NCBI RefSeq assembly: GCF_001995985.1
Contig: NZ_MUFC01000006.1
Coordinates: forward strand, 165,273-229,272
Direction: 5' to 3'
Source: Salinivibrio sharmensis
GTDB taxonomy: Bacteria; Pseudomonadota; Gammaproteobacteria; Enterobacterales; Vibrionaceae
DNA: 64,000 nt
Shown here: positions 21,101 through 28,256 of the stretch, one piece after another
How the letters are laid out: every line of letters begins with the position of its first letter
How positions within the stretch are numbered: position 1 is the first letter of the stretch
Program-made: the position numbers and the translations under genes
Notes under the pieces: generated by a model
The model's input: the letters and a program-made list of their open reading frames with translations, nothing else
What the model was told of the DNA's origin: nothing
Databases searched by the model: none

Positions 21101-21590
21101 CATCAACACAGACGCACCCGTGTCTCAGTCTCGTATACAGAGCCTAGAAAGCGCCATCGAAGCCTTATCTGGCTACGCATTAGGCGGAGACTCACGCCAA
21201 CTTGAAACGCTTAAAGCGATGGGCGGGGAATTTGAAGCCCTTGCTGAAAAAGCGCAACACCAACAGCAAGATAAAACCAACACACGTAGACAGCTCATTG
21301 TTGATGCCATGGTAGCCAGCTTAGATTACTGGGAAGAAGCCACAGGCAAAAGCAAATTCGATTTTGCCGAGCAAAGTGGTCTCTGGCGCGTCTACCTTGA
21401 TCGTAGTAGCTTACAAACCCGCACACTGGATAAGTACTTATTGCTGGAAACCTTACCCAAAACACCGAGATGGCGCACAGTGCTGAGCTCCATTCGCTTT
21501 ATTCTCGATCATTGTGATAAACGCAGCTCCACCCGCACCCAGCTAGAATCTTACTACCAACAACTGCGCCAACTACTGTTAGACGACTAA
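18183..21590 (+). CDS. chiS: Chitin-sensing hybrid histidine kinase ChiS
   Basis: A 1135-residue membrane sensor. From this ATG the order is: membrane helix (about 15-40), periplasmic sensor domain, second membrane helix (about 345-370), HAMP, HisKA with H469 (TTSHELRTPLHG), HATPase (NLLGNAIKF and a GLGLS box), receiver with D778 (VLLDVLMPG), a PAS-like segment and a C-terminal domain of about 110 residues. H469 has the same number as in Vibrio cholerae ChiS (about 1129 residues), which binds DNA through its C-terminal domain and directly activates the (GlcNAc)2 operon. The neighbouring genes are exactly that operon. The frame is open 75 codons upstream to 17958, but that part lacks family character. 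No dedicated response regulator is nearby, consistent with ChiS. Confidence 0.9.
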   Translation: MKTLFTAYPFKRLHHTLMLAFLLLSLLPLILVALFFLNAHSQDLQEQSTAHLLSVRDSKQQQINDYFDAKEAEVLGFVASELAYASGGHFYGLVNAFQRLRPNIDAARDYAQRRYYLGSGERVKTPVRKDDPNYSATERYRLLHKRYHRAYQALLARADFDDLLLVDKQGNVTYSVKKLGNFGTNLLSGPHRDARLGQTFATLQQQTQQTKGKLDPTPKVIISDFSAEETDTRVAWLGAPIIQQGYLHSYALFRLPSHALTRLMAPRETNAIETHLVGDDGKTRAHSTNNSQLVNNTPAIEKALAGETGVTRYQTQSGQTMLAAYTPIRTHGLKWGLVAEVPTQVAYARIHQLQQLFIVAMLLAILAVVIASHYMSNFITRPLLQLTWAAEKVSAGDLDTQIHHTRRRDEIGRLAVSFARMRHAIREKLALIRQQNQALEANITTIRAQNEELHVANKLKDEFLATTSHELRTPLHGMIGIAEALIDGANGPISRDHQYQLSIIVNSGQRLAKLVDDLLDYHKMRYGQLDLEQGPVNLNAITQLVLSLAKHLKKDKPLDIINQLSDTPIWVHADSQRLEQVMYNLLGNAIKFTDAGKIVISADTLDDRVRIQVVDTGKGIPAEQLSTVFEPLAQAVSSHYHYQHGAGLGLSISRQLVELMGGQLYVSSQPQVGTTFSFTLPRVDEPPVLSTELTAFSTQHVYQDDTRETLAHFSSDVVSQSQHNHNGLHILVVDDEPTNQQVLASFLNIEGYQVSTASDGRTAIEHIATTKPDLVLLDVLMPGMSGFEVCEQLREQFNHAALPIIMLTALNQPDDRIYGFEIGANDYLCKPFDKRELAARIATHLAASQAEQRRQENQRLEQALEQSARQQASLLETQSWLISQLSLAPEAMLGMRRDGQVRFVNQAAASLFGREQDEVKRMHGQALVKAPEQANHMERYQGPLTIYIEGQPQDVDGMLLRFPAESDIDSLYVINTDAPVSQSRIQSLESAIEALSGYALGGDSRQLETLKAMGGEFEALAEKAQHQQQDKTNTRRQLIVDAMVASLDYWEEATGKSKFDFAEQSGLWRVYLDRSSLQTRTLDKYLLLETLPKTPRWRTVLSSIRFILDHCDKRSSTRTQLESYYQQLRQLLLDD

Positions 21591-21604
21591 CAACACACAC
21601 CAAC

Positions 21605-21895
21605 GCAATAAAGTGCCTCCCCTTCCGGGGACAGGTATATTTTCCCCTTCTGGGACAGGCACTTTTACCCTTACTAGGACAGGCACCTTGGTCATAAAGT
21701 GGTCATAAAGTGCCTGTCCTCACAATCACAATTGGAGCACAATTGGGACAGACACTTTTAGCCCCCTATCAGGACAGGCGCATCGAAATAAGTGAGCAAA
21801 CCTCGGAGCAAATCCCGGTGACTGTCCCATTGGTGGTTTATTGCCGGATCTCAGACGTGCGTCTACTGACACTAATGTGCCTGTCCTCTGACTGA
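21605..21895. repeat. Cluster of GGACAGGCAC-type short repeats after chiS
   Basis: At least eight copies of the core (G)GGACAGRCACTTT, in both orientations, are packed between chiS and the chitin operon promoter. AAAGTGCCTGTCC near 21707-21719 and GGGACAGACACTTTT near 21745-21759 form an inverted pair. They belong to the repeat family that surrounds the RAYT gene at 33.4 kb. No gene is credible in this stretch. Confidence 0.85.
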
Positions 21896-22052
21896 CGAGC
21901 GAAAATCGCTCATTAATAATCTTTGCGAACCAACCTCATTTCAATCGCAATGCTTCTTGGCAAAAACCCCTTTTATATCGGATATAATTCAGAAATGCGC
22001 GACTTGTCACAACAAAATAAACACTGATTTTTCTCGTTAAAAAATAAGAGCG

Positions 22053-22441
22053 TTTGGGTGTGTGACATACATCACCCAAAGGAAAAATAACTATAACTTC
22101 ATGATTTTTATATCATTATAATTCCATCCAAGGTCATTATCAGGAGAGAATCGTGATTGTATCCTGAAGCGGATAACCTTTTTAGCTGTTTTTTTTAACG
22201 AAAGTAACGTCAGCGTCGCGCTTTTTTACGGTTTTAACGATTATTCACATTGCAGCCTTCACTTAACTTGGGCTTAGTGAAGGTGTTTGCTGGCCTGGAA
22301 CAACAAGTATCCCTTGGGGCACCCCATCCATAATCACAACGTAAGGGTCAGCGACACAGGAAGCTTGAGTTCGTAAAGGTTGTTCGCAACGAGCTCATCA
22401 CTATCCATCACGTGAACTGAAAGCAACAGTAAGGAATGGCT
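22053..22441 (+). promoter_or_regulatory. Promoter and long leader of the chitin-oligosaccharide operon
   Basis: A near-perfect CRP site (TGTGA-N6-TCACC, 22061-22076) overlaps an inverted repeat TTTGGGTG (22053-22060)/CACCCAAA (22073-22080). A perfect -10 TATAAT lies at 22117-22122 with a poor -35, so the start would be near 22129, about 61 bp from the CRP centre (class I spacing). The leader is about 310 nt. It contains an imperfect hairpin at about 22131-22180 followed by T tracts, and an 8-bp stem CCTTCACT (22256-22263)/AGTGAAGG (22276-22283). ChiS sites are expected here but I cannot name their sequence. Confidence 0.65.
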
Positions 22442-24130
22442 ATGTTTTCGAGTAACATTAGAGTTGCCAGCAAGACCCTACTTGCCTCTGCAATTATCGG
22501 TGCGCTGAGCGCAAGTGCTGGCGTCAGTGCCGCCGAGCGCAGTGAGCTCACTATCCACCCGAAAGAATTCAATACTTTTGTCCGTAACTTTAACCCTTTC
22601 CTCGGCGCCACGTATCTGCACACCACGACTGACTTTATCTATGAGCCATTAGTGGTATTTAACGAAATGAAAGGCAACCAACCTGTCTTTCGTCTCGCAA
22701 GCGGCTATGAAATGGCCGATGACCTGAAAAGTGTCACCTTTACCCTACGCAAAGGGGTGAAATGGTCAGACGGTGAAGCCTATACCGCTGATGATGTGGT
22801 GTATTCGTTTGATTTGGTCAAAAACCACCCTGAACTGGATCAATCTGGCATTAACCAATGGGTTGATGATGTGAAGAAGGTAGACGATTACACCGTCCGC
22901 TTTGAACTCACTGAGGCAAACTCCAATGTACCCTACGAAATTGCGAAAGTACCTGTGGTGCCTGAGCACGTCTGGAAAAATGTTGAAGAGCCAGCGTCTT
23001 ACACCAATAAAAACCCGGTAGGATCGGGTCCCTTCACCACTATCGATACCTTCACCTCTCAGCTCTACATTCAATGTCGTAACCCGCATTATTGGGACAA
23101 CGACAACCTCGATGTTGACTGTCTGCGCGTACCGCAAATTGCCAATAACGACCAGTTTTTAAGCAAAGTGATCAACGGCGAGATGGACTGGACTTCCTCG
23201 TTTATTCCTGACATTGACCGCACTTATGCCGCGGCCAATCCAAATCATCACTATTGGTACCCTGCCGCTGGCACCCAAGCCTTTATGGTCAATTTTAATG
23301 ACCCTGATCCGGCCAAGCGTGAAGCGCTGACCAATGTCGACTTCCGTCGCGCATTTTCGATGGCGCTAGACCGTCAAACCATTATTGATATCGCGTTTTA
23401 TGGCGGTGGTACGGTAAACGACTTCGCGTCTGGCTTAGGTTATGCCTTTGAGTCTTGGTCCGACGAAGCGGTGCATGAGAAATATCGCCAATACAATACG
23501 TACGATCTAGACGGCGCCAAAGCACTGCTTGCGAAAGCCGGCTTTAAAGATCAAGACGGTGATGGCTTTGTGGAAACCCCATCAGGCAAATCGTTTGAGC
23601 TCGAAATCCAATCTCCTAATGGCTGGACCGACTTCAACAACACCGTTCAGCTTGCGGTTGAGCAACTTGCCGAGGCCGGCATCAAAGCCAAGGCACGTAC
23701 CCCAGATTTCTCGGTATACCGCCAAGCGATGCTCGAAGCTGACTACGACGTCGCTTACACCAACTACTTCCATGGTGCGGACCCTTATACCTATTGGAAT
23801 AGCGCGTATAACTCCAACTTACAGGAAGGGGATGGCATGCCGCGGTTCGCAATGCATTACTACCAAAATGCCGAGCTCGACAAGCTGTTAGACAGCTTCT
23901 ACAAAACCGCCGATAAAGCTGAGCAGCTGGAAATTGCCCACCAAATCCAAGCGATTATCGCCAAGGATCAGGTCACCATTCCGGTACTCTCTGGCGCACA
24001 AATGTATCAATACAACACAACCCGCTTCACCGGTTGGTGGAACGAAGACAATCCGAAAGGCCGCCCCTCTATCTGGGCCGGCATTCCTGAACGTCTTCTC
24101 CATGTGCTGGACCTTAAGCCCGTTCAGTAA
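22442..24130 (+). CDS. cbp: Chitin-oligosaccharide-binding periplasmic protein (CBP)
   Basis: A 562-residue SBP_bac_5 (peptide/oligosaccharide) binding protein with a signal peptide ending around VSAAERSE. The start at 22442 is chosen over ATG 22436 because AAGGA (22431-22435) then has a six-base spacing. In Vibrio, CBP (VC0620 in V. cholerae) binds (GlcNAc)n in the periplasm, feeds the ABC importer and also keeps ChiS inactive in the absence of ligand. Conserved family features such as LRKGVKWSDGEAYTADDVVYS are present. It is the first gene of the operon. Confidence 0.9.
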   Translation: MFSSNIRVASKTLLASAIIGALSASAGVSAAERSELTIHPKEFNTFVRNFNPFLGATYLHTTTDFIYEPLVVFNEMKGNQPVFRLASGYEMADDLKSVTFTLRKGVKWSDGEAYTADDVVYSFDLVKNHPELDQSGINQWVDDVKKVDDYTVRFELTEANSNVPYEIAKVPVVPEHVWKNVEEPASYTNKNPVGSGPFTTIDTFTSQLYIQCRNPHYWDNDNLDVDCLRVPQIANNDQFLSKVINGEMDWTSSFIPDIDRTYAAANPNHHYWYPAAGTQAFMVNFNDPDPAKREALTNVDFRRAFSMALDRQTIIDIAFYGGGTVNDFASGLGYAFESWSDEAVHEKYRQYNTYDLDGAKALLAKAGFKDQDGDGFVETPSGKSFELEIQSPNGWTDFNNTVQLAVEQLAEAGIKAKARTPDFSVYRQAMLEADYDVAYTNYFHGADPYTYWNSAYNSNLQEGDGMPRFAMHYYQNAELDKLLDSFYKTADKAEQLEIAHQIQAIIAKDQVTIPVLSGAQMYQYNTTRFTGWWNEDNPKGRPSIWAGIPERLLHVLDLKPVQ

Positions 24131-24213
24131 CCAGTATCGGGCGCCTTGCGCGCCCGCTTTTCCACGATGTTCACACCAAGAACATCACCACTTCGCTGTG
24201 TAAGGTGTGGGTT

Positions 24214-25200
24214 ATGGGTTATTTTTTCCGACGGCTAACTTTTTACATGATTGCCCTTTTAGTGGCAGCAACACTCAATTTTATTATTCCTCGTGCCATG
24301 CCCGGTGATCCGGTCACCATGATGTTTGCCAATGCCTCGGTGCAAGTCACTCCAGAGCGGATTGAGGCAATGAAACAACTGCTGGGCTTTGTCGATGGCC
24401 CCCTCTATATGCAGTATTTCACCTACATGAAAAACGTGCTGAGCTGGGATTTAGGCACCTCGATCCAATTTTATCCGTTGTCGGTTAACGAGCTCCTCGG
24501 CAAAGCCTTTGGCTGGTCGCTGTTTCTCGCCGGCAGTGCGGTGCTGCTGTCGTTCTCGCTAGGTTCGATTTTGGGCATTTTTGCCGCTTGGAAGCGCGGC
24601 GGGAAATACGATGCTGTGATCACCCCAGGCATGCTGATTATCCAAGCGGTGCCTCAAGTGGTTATCGCGATGCTGGCGCTGTTTATTTTCGCCATTGGGT
24701 TGAAGTGGTTTCCAACCGGATACGCCTACACGCCGGGCGTCACCCCAGACTGGACCAGCTGGACCTTTATTAAAGATGTGGCCTATCACGCCGTACTCCC
24801 GCTTTTTTGTGCCTCCATCATTCAAGTAGGCGGCTTTTTGGTCAACATGCGTAACAACATGATTAACCTGCTGGCAGAAGACTACATCACCATGGCCCGC
24901 GGCAAAGGGTTAAGCGAAAACCGCGTGGTGTTTAACTATGCGGCGCGGAACGCGCTCTTACCCAGTGTCACCGCGCTATCGATGTCGCTGGGTATTGCCA
25001 TCGGGGGCCAACTGATTGTGGAAATTATTTTTAACTATCCCGGTCTTGGCTCAGTGCTTTTGAATGCGATCAACGCGCGCGACTATCAAGTCCTACAAGG
25101 CCAGCTACTCATTATGACCTTGTTTATGCTCTCGTTTAACTTAATTGCTGACATGCTGTACGTGGTCCTTGACCCACGCCTGCGCAAAGGAGGCAAATAA
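24214..25200 (+). CDS. Chitin-oligosaccharide ABC transporter permease 1 (DppB-like)
   Basis: A 328-residue inner-membrane permease of the peptide-type ABC family, equivalent to V. cholerae VC0619 by position. About six hydrophobic segments are visible, with the coupling (EAA) loop ITMARGKGLSENRVVFNYAARNALLP before the last helices. AAGGTG precedes the ATG at 24214. It forms the import channel for (GlcNAc)2 and longer chitosaccharides with the next gene. Confidence 0.92.
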   Translation: MGYFFRRLTFYMIALLVAATLNFIIPRAMPGDPVTMMFANASVQVTPERIEAMKQLLGFVDGPLYMQYFTYMKNVLSWDLGTSIQFYPLSVNELLGKAFGWSLFLAGSAVLLSFSLGSILGIFAAWKRGGKYDAVITPGMLIIQAVPQVVIAMLALFIFAIGLKWFPTGYAYTPGVTPDWTSWTFIKDVAYHAVLPLFCASIIQVGGFLVNMRNNMINLLAEDYITMARGKGLSENRVVFNYAARNALLPSVTALSMSLGIAIGGQLIVEIIFNYPGLGSVLLNAINARDYQVLQGQLLIMTLFMLSFNLIADMLYVVLDPRLRKGGK

Positions 25201-25201
25201 T

Positions 25202-26230
25202 ATGAAAGATCTCCTCACGCTTATCGTGCGCAATAAAATTGCCCGCGCCGGTTCCATCATTGTTGGCCTATTTATATTGATGGCGGTCTTCGCGCCGTTG
25301 TTGACCCAGCATGCGCCAGACAAACGCACCGGCAATCCGCATGAATATCCCAGCTTTATCGTCAAAGCGGCGCAAGCCAACCCAGACGGCTGGGTCGCCA
25401 CACACTTAGCGGATGATCGTCGCACCCTACTGATGTCGAAAAAGGCCGACCATGTCCTTGGCACCACCCGTATGGGCCGTGATGTCTGGTCGCAGTTGGT
25501 ACATGGCGCCCGTGTTTCGTTGGCGGTAGGTTTTGGGGCCGGTATCACCGTGTGTGTCCTCGCAACCTTAATTGGCATTACCGCCGGCTATTTAGGCGGT
25601 TGGGTTGACGATGTACTCACCGCCGCAATGAACATTATGTTGGTCATTCCGCAATACCCACTCTTGTTCGTGCTCGCCGCGTTTATCGGCGAAGCCGGAC
25701 CGCTGACGATCGCCATCATTATTGGCTGTACTTCTTGGGCTTGGGGCGCACGGGTGGTTCGCTCACAAACCCTTGCCCTGCGCGAAAAAGAGTTCGTGAA
25801 AGCCGCCGAAGTGCTGGGTGAGTCGCGCTTTCGTATCACCTTTGTCGAGATCTTGCCTAATCTCGTGCCCATTGTTGGCGCTAGCTTTATTGGCTCGGTG
25901 ATGTATGCCATTGCCATGGAGTCGATTATCTCTTTCTTGGGCCTTGGTGACCCCAACACCATCAGCTGGGGGATCATGCTCTACAACGTACAAACCTCAT
26001 CATCCATGCTGATCGGCGCTTGGTGGGAGCTGATCGCGCCTTGTATTGCGCTGACCTTACTGGTGACGGGGCTTGCGTTACTCAACTTCGCGGTGGATGA
26101 AATTGCCAACCCGCAATTACGTGCGCAAAAAGGGATGAAGCGCTGGAAAAAACTCAGCCAACAAGAAAAGAAAGCCCGCGACGAGAATCCCGTTGCCGAA
26201 CACATGCTGATCAGTGGAGATAAATCATGA
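25202..26230 (+). CDS. Chitin-oligosaccharide ABC transporter permease 2 (DppC-like)
   Basis: A 342-residue permease with an N-terminal hydrophobic segment, a large periplasmic loop (LGTTRMGRDVWSQLVHGARVSL is the DppC signature) and the coupling loop EFVKAAEVLGESRFRITFVEILPN. The start at 25202 follows AAAGGAGG and comes one base after the stop of permease 1. It overlaps the next gene by four bases. Confidence 0.93.
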   Translation: MKDLLTLIVRNKIARAGSIIVGLFILMAVFAPLLTQHAPDKRTGNPHEYPSFIVKAAQANPDGWVATHLADDRRTLLMSKKADHVLGTTRMGRDVWSQLVHGARVSLAVGFGAGITVCVLATLIGITAGYLGGWVDDVLTAAMNIMLVIPQYPLLFVLAAFIGEAGPLTIAIIIGCTSWAWGARVVRSQTLALREKEFVKAAEVLGESRFRITFVEILPNLVPIVGASFIGSVMYAIAMESIISFLGLGDPNTISWGIMLYNVQTSSSMLIGAWWELIAPCIALTLLVTGLALLNFAVDEIANPQLRAQKGMKRWKKLSQQEKKARDENPVAEHMLISGDKS

Positions 26231-27213
26231 GTCGCACCCCACTTATCTCAATCCGTGACCTGTGCGTGGACTACATTACCGATGCCGGTGATGTCCGAGC
26301 CTGCGATCACGTCAGTTTTGACATTGCCCCCGGTGAAGTATTCGGCCTGGCTGGCGAATCGGGGTGCGGTAAATCCACCGTTGCCTTTTCGCTGATGCGC
26401 CTGCATAAGCCACCTGCCTTTATCACCGGCGGCGAAGTCATCTTTAACGGCGAGAATATTCTCGAGTACAGCGACGCTCGGATGCGCGACTTTCGCTGGC
26501 GCGAGATGTCGATGGTGTTTCAAAGCGCCATGAACGCCCTTAATCCAGTGCTGACGCTCGAAGAACAGTTTTGCGATGTGCTGATGCGCCACACCAACTT
26601 GACCCGCAAACAAGCGGTGAAGCGGGCTCAAGGCTTGCTAGAAATTGTCGATATTCATCCCAGCCGTCTGACCGATTATCCGCATCAGTTTTCGGGCGGG
26701 ATGCGTCAACGCTTGGTAATTGCCATTGCACTGGCCCTCAACCCGAAAATGATCATCATGGATGAGCCCACCACGGCATTAGATGTGGTGGTGCAGCGTG
26801 AGATCTTGCAAAAAATCTACGCGTTAAAAGAAGAGTTTGGCTTTTCGATTCTGTTTATCACCCATGATTTATCGCTCATGGTCGAGTTTTCCGATCGGAT
26901 TGGGATCATGTATTCCGGTGAGCTGATTGAGGTCGCGCCGTCCAAACAGGTGCTCAACAACCCCTACCACCCTTATACCGAAGGACTGGGCAGCTCATTC
27001 CCCTCACTCACCGGACCTAAGCGCCAGCTCACGGGGATCCCAGGCAACCCGCTCAACTTGCTCGAAATCCCGACCGGTTGCCGCTTTCAAGCGCGCTGTG
27101 CTCAGGTGCATGAGCGGTGTCGAACCACGCAAACGGCGCTGCGCCAAATCGAACCGGGCCGGTATTCCAACTGCCATCTATACGGCGAGCCCATCGCCCA
27201 ACAAAAACTCTAA
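26227..27213 (+). CDS. Chitin-oligosaccharide ABC transporter ATPase 1 (DppD-like)
   Basis: A 328-residue ATPase with Walker A GESGCGKST, signature FSGGMRQR, Walker B MIIMDEPTTALD and the H-loop (FITHDLSL). The C-terminal oligopeptide-type extension with cysteines (CRFQARCAQVHERC) suggests an iron-sulphur or structural metal motif, as in DppD. It powers import with the partner ATPase that follows. Confidence 0.94.
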   Translation: MSRTPLISIRDLCVDYITDAGDVRACDHVSFDIAPGEVFGLAGESGCGKSTVAFSLMRLHKPPAFITGGEVIFNGENILEYSDARMRDFRWREMSMVFQSAMNALNPVLTLEEQFCDVLMRHTNLTRKQAVKRAQGLLEIVDIHPSRLTDYPHQFSGGMRQRLVIAIALALNPKMIIMDEPTTALDVVVQREILQKIYALKEEFGFSILFITHDLSLMVEFSDRIGIMYSGELIEVAPSKQVLNNPYHPYTEGLGSSFPSLTGPKRQLTGIPGNPLNLLEIPTGCRFQARCAQVHERCRTTQTALRQIEPGRYSNCHLYGEPIAQQKL

Positions 27214-27240
27214 TAACGCGCCAATGTGAGGAAGTCAGTG

Positions 27241-28236
27241 ATGAGTACAGGTTTTGGAGAACTGCTGGTTGAAGGGAAAAACGTGGTGAAAGATTTTCCC
27301 ATTAACAGTCATGCCCTTAAACAACCCATGATGCGAGCGATCAATGACGTCTCGTTCAAAATGTACAAAGGCCGTGGACTTGCCGTGGTAGGTGAGTCGG
27401 GCTCGGGCAAATCCACCACCGCGAAAATGATCGCAAAAATGTACGCCCCGACCGACGGCTGCATTGAATATCGGGGCCGCGATATTACCACCATTAAAAA
27501 ACGTGATGAGCTGATGCGCTATCGCGAAGGCCTGCAAATGGTCTGGCAAGACCCTTTTGGCTCGCTCAACCCCACGCATAATGTGTTTCATCATATTGCG
27601 CGCCCGTTGTTGATTCACAAAAAAGTCGCCAAGCGCGATAAAGCTCAGTTGAAAGAGCGGGTGTTCGAGCTGCTCGAGCAAGTGGGCCTGACTCCGGCCA
27701 AAGAAACGGCGGAGAAATTCCCCCATCAGCTGTCGGGCGGTCAACGTCAGAGGATAAACCTAGCGCGTAACATCGCCGTGGGTGCGGAAGTGGTACTTGC
27801 CGACGAGCCGACCTCGATGCTGGATGTGTCGATTCGTGCCGGTGTGCTTAACCTCATGGAAGAGATGAAAGTGGAGAAGCAAATGTCGCTGCTCTACATC
27901 ACCCATGACATCGCCACCGCGCGCTACATTGCCGAAGACTTGGCAGTGATGTACGTCGGCCATATGGTCGAATGGGGAGACACCGAAGAGATTATTCATC
28001 ATCCCCAACACCCTTATACCCAGTTGTTGGTCTCGGCCGTGCCCGACCCGAGCAAGTCTATTCACGAAAAACTAAAGGGCAACAAGGGTGAGATCCCCCT
28101 ATGGACACCGGATTCGGTCGGCTGCCCTTTTGCTGGCCGCTGCCCGCATGCGACAGCCAAATGCACTGAGCAGTTACCCGGCGTGACCAAGCTCGCCGAC
28201 AACCACTATGTGCGCTGCTATTTGTACGAGCAATAG
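27241..28236 (+). CDS. Chitin-oligosaccharide ABC transporter ATPase 2 (DppF-like)
   Basis: A 331-residue ATPase with Walker A GESGSGKST, signature LSGGQRQRI, Walker B VVLADEPTSMLD and a cysteine-bearing C-terminus (CPFAGRCPHATAKC). The start at 27241 is preferred over GTG 27226 because GAGGAAG then lies at normal spacing. It completes the importer. Confidence 0.94.
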   Translation: MSTGFGELLVEGKNVVKDFPINSHALKQPMMRAINDVSFKMYKGRGLAVVGESGSGKSTTAKMIAKMYAPTDGCIEYRGRDITTIKKRDELMRYREGLQMVWQDPFGSLNPTHNVFHHIARPLLIHKKVAKRDKAQLKERVFELLEQVGLTPAKETAEKFPHQLSGGQRQRINLARNIAVGAEVVLADEPTSMLDVSIRAGVLNLMEEMKVEKQMSLLYITHDIATARYIAEDLAVMYVGHMVEWGDTEEIIHHPQHPYTQLLVSAVPDPSKSIHEKLKGNKGEIPLWTPDSVGCPFAGRCPHATAKCTEQLPGVTKLADNHYVRCYLYEQ

Positions 28237-28256
28237 CGACCAATAAGGATACCATC

